Below are positions 1 through 6,805 of a stretch of 9,847 nt of DNA, one piece after another. Made by a program: the position numbers and the translations under genes. The notes below the pieces were generated by a model, which made no database searches, had not been told where the DNA came from, and saw only the letters and a list, made by a program, of their open reading frames with translations. Numbering within the stretch: the stretch's first letter is position 1; every line of letters begins with the position of its first letter. Origin of the DNA: CAZEJK01 sp964512045 (GTDB taxonomy: Bacteria > Acidobacteriota > Thermoanaerobaculia > Thermoanaerobaculales > Sulfomarinibacteraceae); NCBI GenBank assembly GCA_964512045.1, contig CAZEJK010000190.1, positions 1 through 9,847 of the forward strand. Direction: 5' to 3'.

Positions 1-3000
1 TGGGGAGCGTGGCGGGGGCATCGGCTGCGAGCTGGATGCTCTTGTCAGCTGCAGCCTGCTTGTGACCTTCGCAGCACCGCCTGAGCAACGTCGACAGATC
101 GACGGGTGTGAGGTCCAACTTCATGGTGCCGCTCTCCAGCACCGAGAGGTCGAGGAGCCGCTCGAGCAGGCTGAGTGTTCGGCGACCGGTATCGATCAGC
201 TGGCTCGTCCTCTGTGCCCCTTCTTCGGATGAGATGTCGCCCTTGAGCAGGCGGAGACGGAGGAGCTGAAGGCCGCTGAGGATGCTGGCGAGGGGCGAGC
301 GAAAGTCATGGGCCGCGATCCGGAGCACCTCGCTCTTCGCATCGCTGGCAGTCTTGAGCTCGTCGAGCAGCCGTGCCTTGATCATCGCCGCCAGAATGTG
401 TCCCTTGAGCTTGCGGAGCAGCTCGATGTCCGTTTGATCGAATGCGTGAGCTCTCGAGATATTGATCAGCACGAGCAAGGCCGTGACCTCCCCGTCGATG
501 CGAAGCTGCAAGACGAGCAGCGAACGTGCGCGAGGGAGGGTGGCTCCGGTCTGAGGTAGGTTTTCAGAGGTGTCCCGCGCAATGAAGATATCAGGATCGA
601 TCTCCTCGGTGCGGTCGAGGATACTGCTCTGGAGCTCGTCGCTGGTCAGCACGCGATCGTCCATGGACTGACATCGTTTGCCAGTGGCCGCACGAACGCG
701 AAACTGACGCGTGCCGGGCTCACGCACCAGCAGGCACGCTCCTTCGAGCCCTTCGATGCTGCGCACCTGGTCGAGCAGCGTCCGCAGGAGATTGTCGAAG
801 CTCAGCTCCGTGTTGATCGCCTCGACGATGCTCGTCACGGTTTCCAGCTGCTCTGTCCGTGTTGCCAGCTGCTCCGTGCGCTTCTCGACGAGCTGCTCGA
901 GGCGGTCGCGCTGTCGCTCCAGCTTGAGCGAGCGGATCGCCACGATCCCCCAGATGAGGAGCACGGCGCCGGCCGTATACGCCAGGTACGCCCAGACACT
1001 CCGGTACCACGGCGGCGCGACCGAGAACTCGTAGGTGACAGGACCAATGAGCGTGCCGTAGGTGTTCCGGGCCTCGATCTCGAACAGATAGCGGCCTTCG
1101 CGAAGCCTGGAGTATGTTACTTCGGTGTCGGGCTTCCACTCGGACCACTCATCATCGATCCCTTGAAGCCTGAACCGGTACCGGTTATCCCCCAAGTCGT
1201 CGTAGCTGGTCAGTGCGAATGCGAAGTCGACGGAGTTGCTGTCATACGGCACTGTGACGGAGGGCTCCGGATCGAGGGGAAGCGCCGGGCCGCGTGTCGT
1301 TGCGACGCGGGTCAGCAGCAGGCGTGAGTTCGAGACGTCATCTTTCGGCACGTTCGTGTCGAGTCGATAGAGCCCTCGGGGGCTGCCGATCCACACGATC
1401 CCGTTGTCCTCGGGATAGAGGGTGGTGATGTCCGTTGTCGGGAGACGTCGGAGACCGGGCTCTTCGATCGTGTAACCGCCGTTGCTGTCTCGTCGTGCCA
1501 ACAGCGGCAGGTGCTCGGTCATGACCAGCCACAGATTGCCGTCGGTGTCGTGGATGATGTCGTGAATTCCGAGCTCTCCAGCGGCAAGGCTGTCGCCCAA
1601 GAGTGAGCTCGGCTGCGCGGCGCCCGTGCTGTCGATCGCGAACAGCCCGGCGGTTGATGCGAACACCATGCCGTCAGGGGTTGGTACGGGTCGGATCGAG
1701 CTGAGTGTTGGTAGCCCTGCATCGGCGCCGAAGTGTTGCGAGACTGCGATCATGGGACGTCCATCGGATCCGATGTGGAGCTCCGTGCGGATCAGCCCGT
1801 GGTAGCGTGTCCCGAGCCATATGGAGCGATCGTTCGCCTCGGCGATGCCCCGAACCTCATGCTCAACCTCTGCAACCGCTCCCAGGTCGAGCCACTCGGT
1901 ATCCTGTCGTTGCAGCAGTCGAAGGCCGCGGGTATCACCGACGAGCACAACGTCCGGTTGCTGATCGAGCTGGTGGAGAACGAAGGCGTTTCGACAGCTC
2001 TGGATGCTCTCCGCACGACGGCCGCGAACTCTGTACGTTCCCTGGTAGGTGCCGACGAGCAGCTCGTGCGGTGCGCCTGTGGACGGGACGACCGTGAGGA
2101 GCGCCCAGCACGGTGCAGGCACCCCCTCGAGCTTTTCGAAACGCTCGCCGCGGAGCCGATAGAGACCTGTGCTGGTGCCGACGTGGAGCGCCCCGTCGTG
2201 CCGCAGCACGGCTTCTACTGTTCCGTCAAGTCCAGAGCTTCGAGGTACGCGCAACAGAGCCGTGGAGGTTTCGACGCGAGCGATGCCCCTGTTCAGGCTC
2301 AGCCAGAGCCCGTCCTGGTGGTCCACGTACAGGTGCCATACGGACAGGTCCGGGAGGCCGCTCTCGCGATCCAGCTTCAGGACCATGCTGCCGTTCCGGT
2401 CGATGACGACGGCTCCGCCGTCCATGGTGGCGAGGGCGATGTTTCCGTTCCCAAGCGCAGTAGCCCTGTACAGTCGGTGCGTCCGCAGCAGCTCTTTCGC
2501 CTGGTGCTCCAGTGGTCTCAGCTGTGGATCCGCCCGTGCGGGGCGTGAGTGCACCGTGAACCTGAAGAGGTCCCCGGAGCGGGTTGCCAGCAGAACCTCG
2601 TCAGCACTCCACGGCAGGATCGCCATCACCTCGAGCGCGGCAGTCTGCTCGCCTCCCGGGAGGAGCACGAGCTCCTCACCGACGAGCATCGTCAGTCCGG
2701 TGCCGCGTTCGTTGTAGATCAGCCTGTCGTTGATGGAGGCAACGAAGACCTGTGGGGTGAAGTCCCAGCTGGAGAACGTGTCGTTGTGCCAGCGCAGCAG
2801 GCGTTCAGTGGCGCAGAAGTAGATCCCTGTGTCGGTTGCGAACGTCTGCCAGACATCAGCAAACTGCTGGAGCTCCGGTGACAGGCGATCGACGAGTGAG
2901 ATGTAGCGCTGAGCTCCGTCGGCTTGCCGTTGCAGAAAGCCCACCTCCCCGACTGCACCCACCCAGACTGTGCCGTTCCTGTCAACGGCCAGGGAGCGGA

Positions 3001-3301
3001 CGATCGACTCGTTGGGGGTCCGGACGAGCGTCCAGTCGACTCCGTTGAAGACCAAGACTCCGGCGGTGTTCCCGAAGTACATCATCCCGGCGGGCCCTTG
3101 CACGGCGCACCAGTTCTGACTGTGTGCCCCCGCGCTGTCGGGTTTGGACGCGTAGACGTCCGGGAGGAAGGCGGTCACGAACGGTTGTCCGACGTCTCCG
3201 GATGCCGATGCCGAAGCGAGGAGGATGAGTGTCCAGAGAAGAGGCAGCGTCCGGCAACGCCGGCGGCCGTGGCGAGAGCCGTGACAGGAAGAACCGTCCA
3301 T
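1..3301 (-). CDS. Two-component regulator propeller sensor histidine kinase (3' part cut by window edge)
   Basis: This is a membrane sensor kinase that probably reads a periplasmic signal and passes phosphate from a histidine to an unseen response regulator. The frame stays open for 1100 codons to the left edge. Numbered from the ATG at 3301, there is a basic n-region (RRRCR, 13-17), a hydrophobic core (19-29) and a signal-peptidase-like ASA ending near 33. Propeller repeats of the type 'I..D..G.lWlGt..Gl.r' lie near 102-124, 322-343, 362-383, 482-505, 579-603 and 625-647. A Y_Y_Y domain spans about 700-762, a membrane helix 769-789, a coiled coil 791-823, a GAF-like domain about 825-978, and a HisKA box has AAHDFRSPL with the phospho-acceptor H998. 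The HATPase domain must lie beyond the window. In-frame ATGs at 3319 and 3352 are alternative starts. I chose 3301 because it gives the most ordinary signal peptide and has GAGG four bases upstream. The ligand is unknown. Confidence 0.9.
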   Translation of the reverse strand, partial: MDGSSCHGSRHGRRRCRTLPLLWTLILLASASASGDVGQPFVTAFLPDVYASKPDSAGAHSQNWCAVQGPAGMMYFGNTAGVLVFNGVDWTLVRTPNESIVRSLAVDRNGTVWVGAVGEVGFLQRQADGAQRYISLVDRLSPELQQFADVWQTFATDTGIYFCATERLLRWHNDTFSSWDFTPQVFVASINDRLIYNERGTGLTMLVGEELVLLPGGEQTAALEVMAILPWSADEVLLATRSGDLFRFTVHSRPARADPQLRPLEHQAKELLRTHRLYRATALGNGNIALATMDGGAVVIDRNGSMVLKLDRESGLPDLSVWHLYVDHQDGLWLSLNRGIARVETSTALLRVPRSSGLDGTVEAVLRHDGALHVGTSTGLYRLRGERFEKLEGVPAPCWALLTVVPSTGAPHELLVGTYQGTYRVRGRRAESIQSCRNAFVLHQLDQQPDVVLVGDTRGLRLLQRQDTEWLDLGAVAEVEHEVRGIAEANDRSIWLGTRYHGLIRTELHIGSDGRPMIAVSQHFGADAGLPTLSSIRPVPTPDGMVFASTAGLFAIDSTGAAQPSSLLGDSLAAGELGIHDIIHDTDGNLWLVMTEHLPLLARRDSNGGYTIEEPGLRRLPTTDITTLYPEDNGIVWIGSPRGLYRLDTNVPKDDVSNSRLLLTRVATTRGPALPLDPEPSVTVPYDSNSVDFAFALTSYDDLGDNRYRFRLQGIDDEWSEWKPDTEVTYSRLREGRYLFEIEARNTYGTLIGPVTYEFSVAPPWYRSVWAYLAYTAGAVLLIWGIVAIRSLKLERQRDRLEQLVEKRTEQLATRTEQLETVTSIVEAINTELSFDNLLRTLLDQVRSIEGLEGACLLVREPGTRQFRVRAATGKRCQSMDDRVLTSDELQSSILDRTEEIDPDIFIARDTSENLPQTGATLPRARSLLVLQLRIDGEVTALLVLINISRAHAFDQTDIELLRKLKGHILAAMIKARLLDELKTASDAKSEVLRIAAHDFRSPLASILSGLQLLRLRLLKGDISSEEGAQRTSQLIDTGRRTLSLLERLLDLSVLESGTMKLDLTPVDLSTLLRRCCEGHKQAAADKSIQLAADAPATLP

Positions 3302-3554
3302 CGAACCTCGGTGTCTCATAATCCCACGTGCAGCCTCGTTCGTTCGCTCCATTCTACATCCCATCGCTACACAGAGCGAGAATCATTCTGACAGCTGCGA
3401 CGCGAGCTACAAGCTTCGTATCAGGAGATGGGAGTATCGGGTCGGGGATCGTACGCTGGGCGGAGCCTGAATGCGCAGACCGTGGTTGGTACGGAGCGTT
3501 GTGCTCTCGGAATCGTGCCGGGTCCAGACTTCAGGCGCGACCTGTCGGCCCCGA
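3302..3554. other. Intergenic gap, no gene seen
   Basis: This stretch separates the stop of the PLP enzyme from the start of the sensor kinase, both on the minus strand. It must hold the kinase promoter if the two are not co-transcribed, but I could not find a convincing -35/-10 pair on the minus strand. A short inverted repeat, AGAAT-C-ATTCT (3380-3390), sits about 80 bases upstream of the kinase start. It is too short to interpret. I saw no hairpin followed by a T-run that would end the PLP gene transcript. Confidence 0.5.
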
Positions 3555-4529
3555 TCACATGAAGCCGTGCTGTCGCATCCAGTCGTCGTTGTAGATGGTG
3601 CTCATGTAACGGCTTCCAGAGTCGCAGAAGAGGGTTACAAGCCTGGCTGGCCGGCCGAAGCGAGAGGCGACCTCGCGAAGTGCCCAGAGGTTCGCGCCGG
3701 ACGAGCCTCCGGCGAGGATTGCCTCGCTCTGTGCCAGAAACCGGGCGTGCTGGAACGCCACGCCGTCGCTGACCCGGAGCATGTCGTCGATCAGCTCGAA
3801 CTCAGGGCAGCCGATGATCTCCTCGTCGCCGAGACCCTCGATCAGGTACCTTCCAGGACGCTCGAGACGTCCATGGTGGAAGTGGTCATAGAAAACGGAG
3901 CCTTCGGGATCGACGGCGATCACCTGGATCGAAGGGTCCTGCTCCTTCAAGTACCTGGCGACGCCGCAGACCGTGCCGCCGGTACCGATACCGGCGACGA
4001 ACGCGTCGATCCGGCCCTCCATCTGCTCCCAGATCTCCGGGCCGGTGGTGTGGTAGTGGGCCTGGTTGTTCTCCCGGTTGTTGTGCTGGTCCGGGAAGTA
4101 CACGCCCTCGAGCTCGGCGGCGAGCCGTCGCGCGGTCTGGTTGTAGCTGTTCGGATCCTCTGGAGGCAAGTTGCCGTCCACCAGGATGAGCTCGATTCCC
4201 ATGGCTCGCAGACAGTCCAGCTTCTCTTTGCTGGTCGATTGGCGGAGCACCATCTTGCACTCCAGGCCGTTGAGGATCGCCATCATCGCGAGGCCCATGG
4301 CCGTGTTGCCGGACGAGTTCTCGAGGATCGTATCACCGGGTCGGATGCGGCCATCCGCGAGTGCGCTGTCAATCATGTAGCGCGCGATCCGGTCCTTGAC
4401 GCTTCCCATCGGGTTCATGAACTCGATCTTCGCGAACGCTTCGCAGTTGATGTCCTCCACGCTGCGGTGGAGGCGCACCATTGGTGTCCAGCCAACTGCC
4501 TCGGCGATGTTGTCGTACACGCGATTCAT
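3555..4529 (-). CDS. PLP-dependent cysteine synthase / cystathionine beta-synthase family protein
   Basis: This is a fold-type II PLP enzyme of 324 residues, expected to carry out beta-replacement on O-acetylserine or serine in cysteine or cystathionine metabolism in the cytoplasm. Visible landmarks are NPMGSVKDR with the PLP lysine at K45, the substrate loop ENSSGNTA (70-77), NNRENNQAHYHTTGPEIW (150-167, the family's 'NPxNxxxHYxTTGPEIW' region), the PLP-phosphate loop GIGTGGT (180-186), EGLGDE (231-236), GGSSGA (274-279) and S304 in DSGSRYMS. The tail TIYNDDWMRQHGF resembles bacterial cystathionine beta-synthases more than CysK. The length fits a catalytic domain alone, with no C-terminal CBS (Bateman) pair. 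The ATG at 4529 is chosen because GGGAGG lies seven bases upstream and homology starts there. An in-frame ATG at 4640 would add 37 unrelated residues. The exact substrate cannot be told from sequence. The loop ending in A instead of G is a departure from typical CysK. Confidence 0.9.
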   Translation of the reverse strand: MNRVYDNIAEAVGWTPMVRLHRSVEDINCEAFAKIEFMNPMGSVKDRIARYMIDSALADGRIRPGDTILENSSGNTAMGLAMMAILNGLECKMVLRQSTSKEKLDCLRAMGIELILVDGNLPPEDPNSYNQTARRLAAELEGVYFPDQHNNRENNQAHYHTTGPEIWEQMEGRIDAFVAGIGTGGTVCGVARYLKEQDPSIQVIAVDPEGSVFYDHFHHGRLERPGRYLIEGLGDEEIIGCPEFELIDDMLRVSDGVAFQHARFLAQSEAILAGGSSGANLWALREVASRFGRPARLVTLFCDSGSRYMSTIYNDDWMRQHGFM

Positions 4530-4536
4530 GCACGGT

Positions 4537-4542
4537 CCTCCC
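4537..4542 (-). promoter_or_regulatory. Ribosome binding site of the PLP enzyme gene
   Basis: Read on the minus strand this is GGGAGG, with seven bases between it and the ATG at 4529. It decides the start against the upstream in-frame ATG at 4640. Confidence 0.7.
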
Positions 4543-4611
4543 ACGCAGCCATAGCACCGGTCGTCCGTGGCAGCGCCGTGGCGGCCTTGGGGCGATCCGG
4601 CGACGGCCCAT

Positions 4612-4640
4612 ACTCTAGCGCTGCTGCGGGACGGAGACAA
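4612..4640 (-). promoter_or_regulatory. Possible sigma70-type promoter of the PLP enzyme gene
   Basis: On the minus strand TTGTCT (4640-4635) and TAGAGT (4617-4612) are separated by exactly 17 bases, and each matches the consensus at four of six positions. Transcription would start near 4605 and give a leader of about 75 bases before the ATG at 4529. The position, in the divergent gap and upstream of a good ribosome site, supports it. Two four-of-six matches can arise by chance. Confidence 0.4.
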
Positions 4641-4673
4641 CGCGGCGCGGCATCGGATTGGCCCAGACCGCGA

Positions 4674-4679
4674 TATGAT
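4674..4679 (+). promoter_or_regulatory. Possible -10 element of the 113-residue protein gene
   Basis: TATGAT matches the -10 consensus at five of six positions and lies 15 bases before the GGAGG ribosome site of the gene starting at 4706. No recognisable -35 box stands 16-18 bases upstream, so the call rests on one hexamer and its placement. Confidence 0.3.
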
Positions 4680-4705
4680 GCCCGTTCGAGATTGGAGGTC
4701 TGCGC

Positions 4706-5047
4706 ATGGCGCTGTGGTTGCTCAAGGGCGAGTACGAGGCTCCGGGCTGGAAGAAGCTCGAGCAGGATGCGAAGGATGAGACGATCGACGTGGTGATGTT
4801 TGACCGGCTGGCCTGGGCCCTCATCGAAGCGGACGAGGCGCCAGAAGGCTACGAAGGCCTCGAACCCACGGCTCCTCCGGACGGTCTGTACCTCAACCCG
4901 TACGGCACCCCGGCGTACGTGGTGGATGGAAAGCTCGTGGATGGTCCGATGGACGTGATCGAGGCACTCGGTGCGGATGCCAAGGCTGCACTGGCCACGG
5001 TCGGTGATCCGGATACCACATTGGAGCGGCTGGGCAGGGTGTACTGA
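4706..5047 (+). CDS. Small acidic protein of unknown function (113 residues)
   Basis: I do not recognise this protein. It begins MALWLLKGEYEAPGWKKLEQ and ends in LERLGRVY. It has no signal peptide, no membrane segment and no cysteine. It is acidic and rich in aromatic residues in its first half. The stretch YGTPAYVVDGKLVDG (66-80), followed by a short helix-like run, resembles the cis-proline strand and last helix of thioredoxin or glutaredoxin-like folds. That is only a visual likeness, and a redox role is unlikely without cysteine. A GGAGG site lies seven bases before the ATG, which with the divergent placement opposite the PLP enzyme gene supports a real gene. It converges on the DUF2505 gene with 79 bases between the stop codons. 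No operon partner on the same strand is visible. Confidence 0.75.
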   Translation: MALWLLKGEYEAPGWKKLEQDAKDETIDVVMFDRLAWALIEADEAPEGYEGLEPTAPPDGLYLNPYGTPAYVVDGKLVDGPMDVIEALGADAKAALATVGDPDTTLERLGRVY

Positions 5048-5126
5048 CGCGTCCGCGGGTCGCAGCAAGAGCGGAGCTCCGAATCTGCCGATTCCACGGT
5101 CGCGACCATCAACGTGGGAAGGTGGC

Positions 5127-5621
5127 CTACTCGCTGCTGGCGAGCCGCCGGTTCAGCTCCTCCGCAAACTCATTTTGCGTGTCGATGGTCTGGTCCCGGA
5201 TGTAGGCGGCGATCCGGCCGCCAATGAGCGGTATGTCCACCTGCAGGTCCGCCAGGACGGTGCGGACGCACTTTCCGTCGTCGCTGTCGCGGAACGCGCA
5301 CGTCCCGGAGAGGTGGATCAGCTTGGAGAGCTCGAACGCCACGCTCCAGTCGTAGGAGTAGCGGTCCTCTGACCAGATCTGTGTCTCGACGTACGATGAT
5401 GAGTTGCCGAGTGCCGAGCGGATGAAACCGGGGAGGTTGACGGGAGGCGTAATGGCGAGCACCCGACGCGCGGTGTCGTCGTCCTGCTCGATGAACTCCC
5501 GCTCCTCCCATTGCTCGTAGTCGAGCCCTTCGAAAAGGGACTCCTGCAGCTCGATGTCCAGAGTGGCTTCGATCACGTCGTCGGCGGAGTGGTCGTACTG
5601 ATTGACGATCTCGAACTTCAT
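5127..5621 (-). CDS. DUF2505-like protein, probable START/SRPBCC-type fold
   Basis: This 164-residue soluble protein fits the DUF2505 pattern: an N-terminal 'y.hsaddVieA' strand and helix, LPGFIRSALG (63-72), a central Y-x-W strand region (90-92), and the late IPLIGGRIAAYIRDQ (130-144) followed by a C-terminal helix with E-F-A-E (151-154). Members of this group are expected to form a hydrophobic pocket of the START/SRPBCC type, but no ligand or reaction is established that I can name. There is no signal peptide or membrane span. The ATG at 5621 is preceded by AGGAGG with a short four-base spacer. The gene is divergent from the sucrose operon and converges on the 113-residue protein gene, so it appears to be transcribed alone. 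The family call is from memory of the pattern, not a search. Confidence 0.75.
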   Translation of the reverse strand: MKFEIVNQYDHSADDVIEATLDIELQESLFEGLDYEQWEEREFIEQDDDTARRVLAITPPVNLPGFIRSALGNSSSYVETQIWSEDRYSYDWSVAFELSKLIHLSGTCAFRDSDDGKCVRTVLADLQVDIPLIGGRIAAYIRDQTIDTQNEFAEELNRRLASSE

Positions 5622-5686
5622 GCTGCCTCCTGGTCGGTATGGCCTCGGGCCTTCGAACCCGCTGATCCATGATGGGAACGAAGCCG

Positions 5687-5695
5687 ATTGTAGCA
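5687..5695 (-). promoter_or_regulatory. Extended -10 promoter of the DUF2505-like gene
   Basis: On the minus strand this reads TGC-TACAAT: an extended -10 TGn followed by a hexamer with five of six consensus bases. No good -35 box is present, which is normal for extended -10 promoters. Transcription would start near 5680, giving a leader of about 60 bases that contains a small CGGG/CCCG hairpin (5646-5661). Confidence 0.45.
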
Positions 5696-5769
5696 GTGGT
5701 CGGCCCGATGGGGGATGCCCTGAGATTCCGGTCGTGGAGAGCGTTCCTCGGTCCTGCGTGGTACGGGCA

Positions 5770-5787
5770 TGCTACCCTTCAGTAGCA
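5770..5787. repeat. 18-bp inverted repeat upstream of the sucrose operon, possible operator
   Basis: TGCTAC, six bases, then GTAGCA: perfect 6-bp arms around a 6-bp spacer, about 95 bases before the fructokinase ATG. A third copy of the half-site (GTAGCA) lies at 5690-5695 inside the promoter of the divergent DUF2505-like gene. The geometry suits a dimeric regulator covering both promoters. No regulator gene is in the window, and a 6-bp repeat may be chance. Confidence 0.3.
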
Positions 5788-5880
5788 AGCCAGCCCCGGG
5801 CTGTGGTCGCGTGTCTGAAGAGTTGTGCAAGGACGGCAACGCGTTTCCGTGGTCCGGGAGCGAGCCGACACGGAGTGTGC

Positions 5881-6801
5881 ATGACGGGTCAGAGACGTTC
5901 GAGCCGTGCCGCGGTTTTCGGTGAGGTCTTGTTTGATGTGTTCAGTGACGGTGCCGAGGTCTTGGGCGGTGCACCGTTCAATGTGGCGAGTCATCTCGCC
6001 GCGTTCGGTCATCCGCCGGTGATGATCTCGGCCGTGGGAGACGATCACCGGGGAGAGAAGGTCTTGGAGCGGATGCGTCACTGGGGGCTGCCGACCGACT
6101 GGATCTCGGTGGATGCGCAGCGACCGACGGGCACGGCACAGGTGGATCTGTCCGGCGGAGAGCCTTCGTTCGAGCTGGTCTCTCCGGTGGCGTACGATGC
6201 GATTCCCGCAGATCCCGCGGTGTCCTCCGAGGCGCCGTCGTTGCTGTACTTCGGGACGCTGGCGCAACGCGGTACCCGCTCGCGGTCGACGCTCGAGCAG
6301 CTCGTTGAGGTCTGGCAGCCAGAGACGTTCGTGGACCTGAACCTGCGTCCTCCGTGGACGGAGACCAGCGTGGTCCAGTTCAGCTGTGCGCAGGCAACCT
6401 GGCTCAAGCTGAGCCAGGACGAGCTTGCAGAGCTGACGCCGGGATCGAGCGCGCCAGAGGACCCGGCAGCGGTGCTCGACGCGGCGGGCACGCTGCTCGA
6501 TCGGTACGCGCGGATCGAGTGGGTGCTGGTGACACTGGGAGATCAAGGGGCACAGGCCGTTGGGCGCGACGGTACGGATCTTCGGGCCCCTCAGCAGGCG
6601 GTCCGCGGCGACGAGCTCGAGGACACCGTCGGCGCGGGCGATGCCTTCAGCGCCGTGTCGATGCTCGGACGGCTCGAAGGTTGGTCGATGGAGATCACGT
6701 TGCATCGGGCGGTATGGTTCGCTGCGATGATCTGTCGGGTTCGGGGGGCGTTACCGGACTCCGACGATATCTACCGGCAGGCGAGCCAGGAGTGGAGCTG
6801 A
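5881..6801 (+). CDS. PfkB-family carbohydrate kinase, probable fructokinase
   Basis: This 306-residue cytoplasmic kinase belongs to the ribokinase/PfkB family. It most likely phosphorylates fructose at carbon 6 with ATP. It shows the N-terminal GEVLFD (14-19), the sugar-binding GGAPFNVASHLAAFG (29-43), VGDDHRG (52-58), DLNLRPPW (152-159), the nucleotide region VTLGDQGA (217-224) and the C-terminal signature DTVGAGDAF (248-256) with the catalytic base D254. GGAPFNVA is typical of fructokinases. The ATG at 5881 is chosen because GGAG ends five bases upstream and the family's first strand begins directly after it. The open frame continues upstream to 5602, but that part overlaps the divergent gene and shows no homology. 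An in-frame GTG at 5875 is another possible start. The stop lies four bases before the sucrose-phosphate synthase ATG, so both are surely co-transcribed. This context supports fructose over other sugars: sucrose synthase makes fructose and the synthase needs fructose-6-phosphate. Confidence 0.9.
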   Translation: MTGQRRSSRAAVFGEVLFDVFSDGAEVLGGAPFNVASHLAAFGHPPVMISAVGDDHRGEKVLERMRHWGLPTDWISVDAQRPTGTAQVDLSGGEPSFELVSPVAYDAIPADPAVSSEAPSLLYFGTLAQRGTRSRSTLEQLVEVWQPETFVDLNLRPPWTETSVVQFSCAQATWLKLSQDELAELTPGSSAPEDPAAVLDAAGTLLDRYARIEWVLVTLGDQGAQAVGRDGTDLRAPQQAVRGDELEDTVGAGDAFSAVSMLGRLEGWSMEITLHRAVWFAAMICRVRGALPDSDDIYRQASQEWS

Positions 6802-6805
6802 GCAG

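Noticed and set aside
1733..2548. Plus-strand open frame of 271 codons and several shorter ones opposite the sensor kinase
   Set aside because: The minus strand carries one unbroken frame with propeller repeats throughout. The plus-strand frames show no motif and are shadows.
3533..3554. Hairpin-like CGAC/GTCG after the PLP enzyme stop as a terminator
   Set aside because: The loop is only two bases, the stem is short with a bulge, and no T-run follows on the minus strand.
3471..4796. 441-codon plus-strand open frame opposite the PLP enzyme
   Set aside because: It is antisense to a clear PLP enzyme with all its motifs, has no domain or ribosome site, and overlaps the start of the 113-residue gene in another frame.
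5072..5107. Two perfect 10-bp palindromes (CGGAGCTCCG and GGTCGCGACC) between convergent genes, as a bidirectional terminator
   Set aside because: Neither leaves room for a loop and neither is followed by a T-run on either strand. Palindromes of this size are common in GC-rich DNA.
5646..5661. TTCGAACCC-like stretch suggesting a tRNA T-arm
   Set aside because: The TTCGAA is flanked only by a 4-bp CGGG/CCCG stem. No acceptor stem, anticodon arm or D-arm can be folded around it.
5602..5880. N-terminal extension of the fructokinase frame
   Set aside because: The extra 93 codons overlap the start of the divergent DUF2505-like gene, have no homology to the kinase family and run through the control region. 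GGAG before 5881 gives the better start.
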